In this document: piece by piece, positions 1 to 11,680 of the stretch
Position numbering within the stretch: the stretch's first letter is position 1
Layout: each line of letters opens with the position of its first letter
Source of the DNA: Diphasiastrum complanatum
Taxonomy: Eukaryota; Streptophyta; Lycopodiopsida; Lycopodiales; Lycopodiaceae
DNA length: 64,000 bases
Reading direction: 5' to 3'
NCBI GenBank assembly: GCA_029204225.1
Contig: CM055111.1
Span: forward strand, 30,655,464-30,719,463
Made by a program: the position numbers and the translations under genes
Notes under the pieces: generated by a model
Database searches by the model: none
Seen by the model: only the letters and a program-made list of their open reading frames with translations
What the model was told of the DNA's origin: nothing

Positions 1-2
1 AA

Positions 3-911
3 AAGGAATTTGAAGTGCATGATCTTGGTCTTTTGAGCTATATCTTAGGAATAGAAGTAATTAGAACTTCTCAAATCACTTTTATTTCACAAGAGAAGTA
101 TGCTATTTCTATTCTCAATAGATTTCATATGGTAGATGCAAATCCTATTGATACACCTATGGAATCACATGTAAAGCTAACTATAAGAGGTAATGAAAGA
201 TCCTTCGAGGACATTACTCTCTATAGGAAGCTAATAGGTTCTCTTATATATCTAACCATCACAAGACCTGATTTATCTTATTGTGTTGGTAGATTAAGCC
301 AATTCATGCAAGATCCTAGCATAGAACATTGGAAACTAGGAAAGAGGATCTTGAGATACATCTCGGGAACAAAAGATTTTGGCATTGTTTATAGAGGCTC
401 ATCACCTAACTTATTTGGTTTTTCAGATTCAGATTTTGCAGGAGACCTTATGGATAGAAAATCCATAAATGCACATGCTATTTTCATAGGTGATGGAGCT
501 ATCTCATGGATGTCGAAGAAACAAGCAACTATATCACTTTCTTCTAGTGAGGCCGAGTACAAAGCTTTGACATCATGCACAAAGGAGATGGTGTGGATCA
601 AGAGGATGATTATGGAGCTTCATTTGCTGGATTTTTCAGAGAGTCCAATCATCTTTTGTGACAACCTTTCAGCCCAAAGTCTAGCAAGCAATCCGGTTTT
701 CCATGCAAGGAGCAAACATATCGAGGTGGCTTACCATTTTGTGAGAGAACAAGTGTTGGCAAAAGAGATCAAGCTTGAACATGTCCCATCAAAGGAATGT
801 GTGGCTGATATCTTTACCAAAGCATTGGGAAAGGACTTATTTTTCAAGCATAGAACAAGTCTTGGTGTACTTTCTAAATCTATGCTAAAACTAGTTGAAG
901 AGGGAGTGTGA
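3..911 (+). pseudogene. Ty1/copia pol 3' fragment: reverse transcriptase end plus RNase H
   Basis: This is the C-terminal end of a copia polyprotein, cut by the window start. The open frame gives about 298 residues with the end of the RT domain (LGIEV, then SQEKYA), the connection region (TRPDLSY) and RNase H. RNase H landmarks are SDSDFAG, SSSEAEY, the FCDN motif, the HARSKHIEV block and ADIFTKAL near the C-terminus. In the family this domain degrades the RNA strand of the cDNA hybrid in the cytoplasmic particle. The frame is open to a TGA at 909-911, which lies inside the first bases of the following LTR. No stops or frameshifts are seen, so this copy is less decayed than its neighbours. 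Gag, protease and integrase lie outside the window. Confidence 0.9.
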
Positions 912-1344
912 AAAATTGTCAACTAGTAGTATTTTCCTAACTTGAGATTTTGTAGGCCTATGGCCAAATAAAAGTTAGAGATAGGTTCATACATGTATGT
1001 AGAGGCCCAAAGTATGTGTACACTACTTTTGAGGTCACATTAATTAGAGGAGGTCGAGTGTGGAGCTCTTCTATTGGCTCATAATTTGGTGCATTCCTAT
1101 TTGACCAAATTTCTAGGTAGATGGGTGAATCCTATTGGACCCCAATTTTAGCCTATCATAAGACAAGTGGCCAAGAGGCACTATGGCTGCTATAAATAGC
1201 CATCTCCACGAGTATGTACACATCTCATTTTCATTCTATTGAATGAATGTTATGCTCTTTGAAGATCCATCTTCTTCTCTCTCACTTTTTTGTTCATATC
1301 TTGCATTCTAGCCACTAGAATTGTGATTTCTTTGTTGCTATGGC
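907..1344 (+). repeat. Probable 3' LTR of the copia element at the window start (right end uncertain)
   Basis: A purine-rich tract (GAAGAGGGAG) directly precedes TGTGAAAAATTG, the usual polypurine-tract to LTR junction. A TATA box (TATAAATA, 1191-1198) sits about 285 bp inside, as expected for an LTR promoter. No second LTR copy is in the window, so the right boundary is a guess made before sequence that resembles a retrotransposon leader. Confidence 0.6.
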
Positions 1345-1738
1345 TTCACACGTGTGAAATGCAGGTTGTAGGCTCTGAAGTACGGACAGGGACAGCAAGT
1401 TTCTGTTTGTGGAAGCTTATGATCAGATCTTGATGTTTAGTTGATGTTTAGTATGCTTAACATCACAATTTCTATCATTTTTTCAATCTAGATGTGCATA
1501 ACTTCCATGGCCAAGATCTTTATGAAACTTTAGCATCTTTTGGATCTGAGTTTTTCACAAAAAGTTACAACAAATTGATAAGATTTGTTTGTGATTATAA
1601 TTTTGTATAATCCACGATTGATTATACATATGATTGTATAACTTTTGAACAAACCTATGGGATTGACTACACTGAGACATGTAGTCTAGTCGTAAGACTT
1701 CAGTCAATTCGATCTTTATTCGCCTTCGCAGCTGCCGA
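1345..1738. other. Gene-free stretch with a G-box palindrome, leader-like
   Basis: I see no ORF or gene. The stretch opens with the perfect 14-bp palindrome TTCACACGTGTGAA (1345-1358) and contains phrases such as GGAAGCTTATGATC that also occur in the leader of the copia element at 37.9 kb. It may be retrotransposon leader sequence. Confidence 0.4.
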
Positions 1739-2149
1739 AATCTGGACGTACATTAGATGGATGTTCATGCAGACTTTTTGAATGGACATATACAAGAAGA
1801 TATCTATATCTATCAACTTGAAGGTTACGTCCTTCAAGGCCAAGAACACAAAGTATGTAAGCTGTAGAAAGCTCTCTACGGGCTAAAGCAAGCTCCAAGG
1901 GCCCGGTTTGATAGAATCAGTAAGAAGGAAAAGCTTATCCATGTCGAATTTGAAAACAGTCACTCTTTATTCGAATAAGCAGCAACTCTAGAAGAAGAAA
2001 TCTTTGACGGACAAGAAGACAAAAGCTAAGCAAACTGAGTGTTCAAGCATAACGAAGCAAAGAAGAAGATGCAGTAGGATGGAGGATCTGATTCTGCCAA
2101 AACCTCTCTCGAAAAACCAACACTGCTAATGATACAAGACAAACCCATT

Positions 2150-4024
2150 AGAGATGCATTGGATTGGTATCTCAATTATGGTGCTTCTTAGCACATGACT
2201 TCATGTAAGTCCTTATTTGAAGACCTCACACCAGCAGATTTGAAGTATGTCTACTTCGGTGACTCAAGTACACTACAAATTGAAGGCAAAGGATCTATTT
2301 TGTCTTCATCTTCAAAATGGTAAATTGACCTTGCTCAGGGATGTACTATATGTACCCAAACTGACCAAAAAATTATTGTTAGTAAGCAAGCTCACTGATC
2401 AGAAACTGCAGAGCCTTGTTCAATTCGAAGCAATGTACCATTTTGGACAAGAATGATAAAAAAATCTTCTCTGGAAATAGAGAAGGTAATTTGTACATTC
2501 TGGGTCACGAATATGCACTTTATACTAATGTGAGTACTTTAAATGCCCAATTATGGCATCAAAGATTAGGACACTTAAACATGAGATTGATCTTGTATAT
2601 TCATCATAATAGCATGGTCAAGGATTTAAACTTAAATGCTGCCTCTACTGACATTTGACATGTCTGTGAGATGTGCCTACTAGGCAAACAACCTAGATCA
2701 AGATTCTCAAAGGGACAAGCCACTAGCTAAGTCCATTTTAGAATTGATACATAGTGATCTGTGTGGCCCTATGAGTACTCCCTCTAGGTTCAACACTATA
2801 TTTTATCACTTTTATCGATGATTATTCAAGATTTACCAGCATTATGCTCATTACCTTCAAGGCCAAGAACACAAAGTATGTAGGTTGCTGAAAGCTCTCT
2901 ATGGGCTAAAGCAATCTCCAAGGGCCTGGTTTGATAGAATCAATCGATTCTTGTTGCAGCATGACTTCATCCCGAACTCTGTTGACTGTAATGTTTATTT
3001 CAAACATAGAGGCTCAAACTATGTCATAATAAGCTCTATATGTTGATGACTCACTAATCATCAGTAATTCAAATCAGTTGCTTCATGAGACGAAGACACT
3101 TTTGTCGAAGGAATTTGAAATGACAGATTTAGGCCATGTGCACTACCTTCCGAGAATCAAGATAATTAGGGACAGAGCAAAGAGACGTATCACGTTAAGT
3201 CAAGAAAAGTATCTAACCAGTGTACTCTACAGGTATGGCGTGAAAACCTACAAGTCGATAGACTTGCCTATGGACCCATGATTCAAACTGTCAAAGGGTA
3301 TGCGCTCGAAAATTGATGCAGAGAAGAAAGAGATGTGCAAATACCCCTATCAGTCAATAGTCGGATCGATCACGTATGCCATGGACTGCACTAGACCTGA
3401 TCTAGCATTTACAATCAGCACATTGTCACAATTTATGTCAAATCTTGGCATACCTCACTGGAAAGCTCTACTCAAAGTACTAAAATACATTCAGGCCACT
3501 AAGCACTATGTTTTGTGTTATAATGGAAATACAGAGGATGCTTTGACATTACTTACTTATTCTGACTCTGATTGGGCTGGTAATGTAGGCACAAGAAAAT
3601 CCACATCTAATTATCTTTGCTTTCTAGCAGGAGGACCCATTTTGTGGAATAGTCGAAAGCAAAAATGTATTTCTTTGTCTTCCACAGAATCATAATATGT
3701 CGTAGCTACCTCTATAGTGAAGGAAATTATTTGGCTCAAAAGATTGCTTCAAGATCTTATGATCTCGCAAATCAGTCCAACTATACTCTATTGCGACAAT
3801 CAGAGTTGTATTGCTCTATTTCTGAACCCATGAACTCACTCTAGAACTAAACACATTGAAGTTCAATTTCATTTTCTTAGAGAGAAAGTTCAGAATAAGG
3901 ATGTCCAATGAGGTTACTGTCCTACTACCAATATGTTGGCTGATATCTTGACTAAGCCTTTGTCAAGAGAAAAGCATGTTGCATTATGTAGCTTGCTCAA
4001 TTTCATTCAGGATCCTAGGAGTTA
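2150..4024 (+). pseudogene. Degenerate copia pol (protease, integrase, RT, RNase H)
   Basis: Recognisable pieces across several frames are: a protease-like D-W-Y-L-N-Y-G-A-S segment near 2160 in which the usual DSG has become NYG; GAG-pre-integrase (LWHQRLGHLN near 2550); a fragment of the integrase core near 2740-2830; RT with YGLKQ near 2905 and a disrupted YVDD region near 3040; and RNase H at 3300-4020 with TYSDSDWAG. Stop codons interrupt protease, integrase and RNase H (for example TAA at 3693-3695). RT starts immediately after a shortened integrase, so the integrase C-terminal region is deleted. Not functional. Confidence 0.8.
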
Positions 4025-4038
4025 AGCTTAAGGGGGGG

Positions 4039-5075
<1,037 letters not shown>

Positions 5076-5936
5076 ATATCCGCCTTAGAGAGGTTGCACA
5101 CGCAGAGCAACGAGCAAATTAGAAAGCTCGCTACCGACCTTACCACGTAGATCAGAAGCTGAAAGGCATGCAACTAGGACCTATCCACGCCTATCCAAGG
5201 AGAGAATCCACTTGGTGTCCACACTGCTCTAACAACCATAGAGGAAATGAGTGCCCGCAATTGAGACAGAGATATTTGCAATATGAGCAATCACGATACC
5301 AACGAATGTTAATGTAACCTTAGGAACCAAGCAGCCTGACCAGCATTGAATCTCGTTGCATTGGCGCAATGACAAGGTGCCATACCCCAACCACCGCCTA
5401 AATTGGCATTACCTCCCATTCTCCCCAAAACCCAAGGTTTAGTAGTATGAAATCCGCAACTAGCCGCTCAACGGTTGAATATGATCGAGGTGACCGAAGA
5501 ACCCTACTACCATGGAGAGGAATCACATGACTCTATTCCAGTGCATTTCATAGACGGAGAGAACGGTGACCAAGTGCCAATCTACGCCAATTACCTTAGA
5601 GGTACTGGATTTAGAGCTCTCATCAAGTGTTACGGATGCGGAGAAAACCACAGATTCACTGAGTGCCCTAACAAGCCACAAGGCAACTTTGTACCACTAT
5701 GCCGAGATTGCGGGTACGGACACCCATCTCATGTGTCCAACGAGCAAGGAGAATCACGGAGAGGTCTCTGCTCATGTACATGTGATGAGTATGGTAGGAG
5801 AGCCCAAGGCATCTACGATGTCTGTATTCATCCAGACTAGAGCCCAAAAAACAAAGACTTTCTCACTTCATTGCGGTGTCTGTGACAAGTTGTATCCACT
5901 GATCAGGCACGCAGGACTATCGCTGCTCTGATACCA
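5076..5936 (+). pseudogene. Gag-like region with CX2CX3HX4C zinc knuckles
   Basis: Two short zinc-knuckle-like motifs share an unusual spacing, one residue shorter than the retroviral CX2CX4HX4C: CPHCSNNHRGNEC near 5216-5254 and CYGCGENHRFTEC at about 5629-5667, followed by a third CX2CX3H start (CRDCGYGH). They lie in different frames, so the region is probably a decayed ORF; the longest intact piece is 5475-5840 (121 codons). I cannot name the family. A plant gag-like nucleic-acid-binding protein is the best guess. Confidence 0.4.
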
Positions 5937-6201
5937 TGTCAATAATCAGATATGGAACATCAAGCATTCACCATAAGCAATCCGCACAAGAAGGCGGAAG
6001 AAGAACTCACACAATCACTCTATCATACTAGATCATACTAAAATGTAAAATGTACAAATGAACCCTGAACCCTGTTAGAGAGAGAAAACCTACGAGTAGA
6101 TTAATAGACTAGCCTACGGCTAATTACAAATGGTAATAGCTGTCAACATTAATGTACATCGTAATCAGTAACAGAATGAAGTTTGTCATTGATTTCTAAC
6201 A
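5937..6201 (-). repeat. Solo minus-strand LTR, 265 bp, with adjacent primer-binding site
   Basis: Read on the minus strand this runs from TGTTAGAAATC to ATTATTGACA (TG...CA ends) and is followed at once by TGGTATCAGAGCAG (5923-5936 complement), a primer-binding site for initiator Met-tRNA. It is therefore a 5' LTR. No matching 3' LTR or internal coding region for it was found to its left. Confidence 0.7.
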
Positions 6202-7720
6202 CGGCCTACTGCTTTTCATCGCTTTTTAGTAAATCCTAGGTTACTACAATGCATCCGCGAAACTGGACAGAATGCGAATGAGCATTCTAGTTTCAAAGTC
6301 CCTTTCCATAGCAAGGAAGAGGAGAAAGACCACACCGTTGTCCTAGTTGATCTATTGAGAAGTGATGTCAGAAACCTCCTAGGCAGCTTACTCAAAATGC
6401 ATCCAACCCTCTAGAAAGGATTGAAAACTTACGTAGACGGACCAGGCAGTGAGAAACCTGAAGCACACCCTACCGATTTGGTGCCAGATGAAGAAGTAGA
6501 GAGATCGCAACTAGTCCACCAAGTAGGGGTAGGATGGGAGAAATATGCTAAACATGTGATAGGAACCACTATAAAGATTATGCAGTGAGAAAGAGATAGA
6601 AAGTCTTTAGGTATTTAGCCTGGAAGAAGGTCGAGTGTACGAGGACGAGGATTTTCTCTAATATGTAGATCCTGACCATTTGAAGCCCGCGCCAAAATTT
6701 TGAAGTACTAGATTCACAAAAGCCTCTAGTGAACGAAGATCTCATCGAAACAGCAGAGCCCCACAAGACAACGCTATAGTAGGCTGAATGGATATGATAA
6801 GCGATGAATCCACGACTAGTATTCCTATAACTGTTCACGAAATCTTGCGAGAATGCATAGATTGGGACCTAGCTGAGGACGAAGCTCTTTATAAGCTAGA
6901 AATGTCATTATAGGACAATAACATAAAGAGGTAAAAGATCTGAAACCTGATCCATGATCAGAGTCACCAACATACGCCAAGGGAAAAAAAGCCGACTACT
7001 TCAGATCCCCCATTAGGAGGCTCTCCTAAGAAAAAACCTCCCATCACCTTCGTCGATCTAGGAATGAAGCCATCCAAGAGCGTCAGAAAACTTCGACAAT
7101 CAGCCAACCACCAGCCCGCTCCGAGAATATAAACCCTTGTATAAGGCAAAAACCATTGAGTGGAAAGCCAAGAGTGATAAACAAGGGATCAAATCTGAGA
7201 GTTGATGACCAACCAAGAAAAAAAATATGCCAGGACGCCATAAAAGAACCCAAGTCTGCGCATGACATACCACAATATTTCAAGGATTACGAGATGGATG
7301 AAGTGGTAGTGGTTATGCCCAGAGCGAAGAGAGAACCCATAGAAGAAACCTCCCAAGGAGCCAATGTTTATGAAGGTCTTGCCCGTATGAAAGAGATAGA
7401 TCTGGCTAAGAAGGGAGAGGAAAGTCGTATGGTATCTGTAGGAGAAGATAGTTCGCCGTTGTCGAAGCCACCTGTTAAGCGATTCTTGTGTTTTTCTACA
7501 AACTATGTAGAAACACAAATAAAACTACAAAAACTGGGTAAATGACTGGATGTAGATCAACTATAGAATTATGGGAGGATAATACAACACTAAACGACTA
7601 ATGTAAAATAATTTTTTGGCAAGATTTGAAACCAGTAGAGCATTTTTATTGTTACATTTTTGTCCGGGACCGAGGTGAACCTTGAAGTTTTCAATTATTT
7701 GATTCCTATGTATGCTATCA
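6202..7720. other. Unassigned sequence with a 129-codon ORF (7156-7545, +)
   Basis: The plus-strand ORF at 7156-7545 is lysine- and glutamate-rich with no motif I recognise. Several acidic, gag- or linker-like open stretches occur between 6,230 and 7,000 in plus-strand frames. The region could continue the gag-like segment to its left, interrupted by the solo LTR. I assign no function. Confidence 0.3.
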
Positions 7721-7957
7721 TCACACACCAGGAAAGACCTGAACGTTTGAAATATTGTTTGGTTTAGGCCAACTGAAAATGGCCTGAACCTTATTTGGAT
7801 CCATTTTCATCCCATGTTTCGAGATTATATGGCCCAAATATGTTATTTCTTTGGTAAAAGACTCACATTTAGGTTTCTTTACCAATAACTTATGCTTTTT
7901 GAGCAAACGTAACATCTTTTTGATTTTTTATGTAACTAATAGGACATGCGCTTCACA
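7721..7957 (-). pseudogene. Ty3/gypsy reverse transcriptase fragment
   Basis: The minus-strand translation of 7721-7915 gives the block between the RT thumb and RNase H of Ty3/gypsy elements: LLKKHKL, then KPKCES, then TYLGHIIS, then DPNKVQAI and WPKP. The family signature is KC-F, then LGH-I-S-G, then D--K--AI--WP-P. A stop in the upstream part (near 7940) and loss of everything else show it is a relic. Confidence 0.8.
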
Positions 7958-9036
7958 AATTCTTAATGTACACAAAATCTTCAGTATTAAACATTTCGTA
8001 CTCCTCATCCATGTCCATTTCACTCTATCCTCTCTGAAAATGAATTGCTTCTTCTTCGAGCTCTTCTATGGCTCTTCATGAGGAAGTATCCTCGTGAGTT
8101 GTCATTTTGGAGTTCAAAGATGTAAAATGTAAAACAAATTGAAAGAGAAAATGACAAGGACTTAGCTTTGTCGAAGCCCACTTGCCAAGGTGAACACCAA
8201 AGATATTTCCTCAGCCTCTTCAAATTGCTGCAACAAGGTTGTTGACTTGGAAGCTTTACTACACTCCTAGATGATTTTGTTCTTTCATTGCAGCGCCTTT
8301 GCATGTCGTAACAGAGAGAAGCAAAATGACAGGCAACAAGCGAAAGATAGAGATGAAAGGTAGAAGATACTTTAGCTTGTTGGAAAACGATAATGTATGC
8401 ATGGAAAATCGTGCCAATACACCTATGAATATACGCTAAAACTACTGCCACAGAATTTATTGAAAATTCAGTATTTAATGCATTCATAAATGTGTTGGAA
8501 AATCAATATGTGCTCAAAAATTCAGAATGGAGGTCGTTGGAAAATCAGAAGGTGAATGCCCAAACGATCTTGCAATGATGCATTAAAACCCTGATGAAAG
8601 TGCGTTAGAAATTAAGATCAGAATATGACATTTGTAGCCCATGAAAGTTTGCTGGACAAGGCTAATGTAGGGCACTGAAAATCTGTTGTCAACAACTCAT
8701 TGAAAAAGGAAGATTTGCGCTAGAGGAGACAACAATATTTGTGTTGGAAAAATCAGAATGTAGGGTGCTAAAATTGCTTTTAGCAATGATGAAAATTGGA
8801 GTATTAAATGTGCTGGTTTAGGCTAGACCTAAATCACTGATGAGGTTGGCTGAAATGTGTCCAATTGATGGTGCAAAAATGCTGAGATCCTCTTTACTCT
8901 AAGTGCAATGAAGAGAGCTGGACCTCCTCACTGAAAATACCTTCATGCACAGATCACTGCATCCAAATTTGCTTGATCATGGAACCACAAGAAATTGACA
9001 CACTATAGGCAAGGATGGCTATGGCTCTGATACCAG
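7958..9036 (-). other. Internal remnant of a minus-strand LTR element, no clear gene
   Basis: The stretch ends on the right with a minus-strand primer-binding site (TGGTATCAGAGCCA, complement of 9022-9035). A loosely repeated phrase of the type GTTGGAAAATCAGAATG recurs near 8373, 8494, 8534 and 8741. The 155-codon minus ORF at 8020-8487 shows no conserved motif and I do not believe it is a gene. Confidence 0.4.
9022..9035 (-). other. Primer-binding site (initiator Met-tRNA) of a minus-strand LTR element
   Basis: The minus strand reads TGGTATCAGAGCCA one base after a putative LTR that ends in TAACA (plus-strand TGTTAGGAAC from 9037). The LTR body would extend right from 9037, but its far end is not identifiable. 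Confidence 0.6.
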
Positions 9037-9698
9037 TGTTAGGAACAACATAACCATAGGAAAGGCAAAGCTAGTCTGATCCACCTTGCCAATGCATTCT
9101 CTTATAGAATTCCCCTCGTAGCCTAGCATGGGTTTGCATGTGGTCAGTTGCAATTAACACTCACCATTCATGCTACATGCATGGGTTATTGATGCATGAG
9201 GAGTCCCGGTCCACTATTGAAGGACTACATGCTCCTAACTGACATGCATGTCACTGCATGGGCATTACTGGCCTCAGACCTACTGCATGGTATGCATGCA
9301 TGCCACTGAACTCCGCCCTCTGCCCTCTGGTGGTTTTGGCACCAATTTGCTGATAATGCTTTGTTGTGGAGATGTTGATAGAGGTACACAGAGATTGCTC
9401 AAAAAATTTGGATACAAATAACCCAAATTTGGAGACAAATGGCCAAGTTATGTCCCACCGAAGCTGATTAGGCCCGCAAATTGGAAATGCCAAAAAAATT
9501 TACGAAGTGAGACTTTGGGGGGCAAGGACCCAACTTGAATTTCGGTTTGGAAATTTTTAAAAGAGGTTCATCTTTTATTGGCCTTTAGAACTTCAAATTT
9601 TGAAAAATGGACCCCAAACAACGTGCATCGTTCATCTTGCACTTCATTTGTTGTTGCAATTGTCGTGTCTTTAGGGGCATCGAGATCGAGCTAATTTA

Positions 9699-9700
<2 letters not shown>
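9037..9700 (-). other. Possible 5' LTR of a minus-strand element; no gene
   Basis: Sequence to the right of the primer-binding site. Its minus-strand 3' end (GTTCCTAACA) is consistent with an LTR, but no partner LTR exists in the window to fix its length. ATGCATGC-rich words lie near 9,160-9,310. Confidence 0.35.
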
Positions 9701-9701
<1 letters not shown>

Positions 9702-9752
<51 letters not shown>

Positions 9753-9793
9753 GGACGTGGATGCTACAAGAAGCCAAGAGCGCCTTGTGGACG

Positions 9794-9827
<34 letters not shown>

Positions 9828-9872
9828 GGACGTGGATGCTACAATAAGCCAAGAGCGCCTTGTGGACGAGCG
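9702..9872. repeat. GA microsatellite plus 75-bp tandem duplication
   Basis: A 50-bp GA tract (9702-9751) is followed by a 47-bp segment (9751-9797), a second GA tract, then the same 47-bp segment again (9826-9872) with one mismatch. The period is 75 bp. This is a recent tandem duplication of the unit [unique segment + GA tract] about 0.7-0.9 kb upstream of the TPLATE start codon. Confidence 0.95.
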
Positions 9873-10573
9873 ACCAATGCACACCAACAAAAGGAGCAGG
9901 AGGGTACGAGCCTTCTTAAGTACAGTAACTCACATATATAAGCAAGCGCCTTCGTTAGTTGCCCCGTTACACGCAGACTGCAGTAGTGGAAGCAAGTCCT
10001 CAAAATCCAGCCAGTTCAGAAAATAAATGGATGCAAATTGTATGATGTGGCACAAACTGTGGACTGTATTGGGCGTAATCTGATGAGGATTCTGATCCGT
10101 GCTAGGACGCGACGAGGATGATCTGCGATGAGGATGTTGAAGATCAGATCATTCATTGCACTGCGGAAAGACCTAGTATGAGTTTCCGCTGCCGAAGAAG
10201 AGCAGATTCTGTTGTGTTGCAGATCTTGTCTTTCTCAGTTAATTGTGATTGATTTGCGAGCAAGATTGTAAGTAAATCCTCACTTTGTGAAGTTTTCTTG
10301 AAGCTTTTGTAAGTTTTGTTTGTAGATTTGAGCAAAGGTTTGTGCAGAAGCTTCAAATCTATGATCTGAGGGTGGTTTTGCACACTTCTGAGTGTGTTTT
10401 TGGAGATATTTGTAAGTTTCCCTCCTTATGAGATTTTTTGTTTTCTCAGGTTCAGAAACTCCAGAGAAAGATCACATTCACATTCTGATGGATCAAGCTT
10501 TCAAACACACAATACAAGCACAAAGATGGATCAAACTACAGCACTAGTTTCATCAGACCCTCAAATCTGACAC
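9873..10573 (+). promoter_or_regulatory. Putative TPLATE promoter and 5' leader
   Basis: A TATA-like box (TATATAAG, 9935-9942) lies 630 bp before the start codon. The leader could contain an intron: donor GTAAGTAA at 10268 and a pyrimidine-rich acceptor ending TTTTCTCAG at 10449. No upstream repeat other than the GA/75-bp duplication is seen. The transcription start is not determinable from sequence. Confidence 0.45.
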
Positions 10574-11680
10574 ATGGATCAAATCTTTGCGCAGATCCGC
10601 TTAGATCTGAGCTCCAACGACGCCATCAGGCAAGCGCAAGCGCTCCTCGCAGCGCTGCAGCATGCTGCAGGCGGACGGGACATATCGTCGGTTTCGAGGG
10701 CAGCCTGTGAGGAGATCATTGGCAGCCCCTCGAGTGCTGTGTGCAAAAAGTTGGCATTTGACCTAATTCGCAGCACAAGGCTCACAGCAGATCAATGGGA
10801 AACCGTTTGCCGAGGCATCAAGAACGATTTTGACTTCCCTGACCCCGATGTTACTGCTGCAGCAGTCTCATTCTTGGCCGCTGTCCCAAATTGGCGGGTA
10901 GGTAACCTCATTATGGATCTGAGCAAAGAAATTACAAACTGTATATCCAGTGATAATGAGAATCTTAGGTCAGCGATCGTCGAGACGCTGGGCTGCCTCC
11001 TTGCACGCGATGATTTTGTGGCTCTGTGTGAAACGAGTGGGCAGCTGCTGGACAAGGCCTCGGCATGGTGGAGTACAATTGGGCAGAGGATGCTCGATCC
11101 GTCGGATGTGGTTTCCCGGTTTGCATTTGAAGGTGTTGCTCGGCTGTTTAGCGAGTTTTCCAGCAAAAGGATGAGCCGCCTTGCAGGAGATAAGCTTGTA
11201 CCTAGTGAGGCGTCACTGGCGATCCGATCCAACTGGATGACTGCCATGTGCCGGTTTGCGTGGGAGAAGCGGGACTTGTTGATGTCGAGGTCACTGATTT
11301 TGCCGGTCGAGAGCTTCCGTGCCACAGTCTTTCCTCTTGTTTTTGCTGTGAAGGCAGTGGCCACAAATCTGGTGGAAGCCCTTCCAGCAGGGACTGGAAG
11401 CGCTTCCCAGGAATTTTTCAATGCAGAAAGGATTTTAGGGGTTTCTGATGTGGTGTCCCATTTAGTTCCTTTCCTGTCTTCTTTGGACCCTGCTTTGGTG
11501 TATGAGGTGACCATTAATCTGCTATCTCTTGCTGATGTGCCCGGGGGGAAGCCAGAGTGGGCCTCTGCCCCCATCACAGCCCTGCTCACCCTCTGGGACC
11601 GACAAGATTTCAATGCAGGCCGTGAGAGTATTGTGCGTGCAGCAGTTAAAAATCTCCAGCTCCTTGATCTTCACATGCAG
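10574..11680 (+). CDS. TPLATE: TPLATE exon 1 (residues 1-369)
   Basis: Adaptin-like alpha-solenoid trunk. It ends at L-D-L-H-M-Q before the donor GTGCAAAC; intron 1 is 178 bp. Reading through the donor would add an unconserved tail. Confidence 0.95.

Noticed and set aside
8020-8487. 155-codon minus-strand ORF
   Set aside because: No conserved motif and no homology I recognise; it lies inside the decayed interior of an LTR element.
10792-11613. 273-codon antisense ORF in TPLATE exon 1
   Set aside because: It is the reverse shadow of a strongly conserved exon; its translation has no motif and the sense frame is clearly the coding one.
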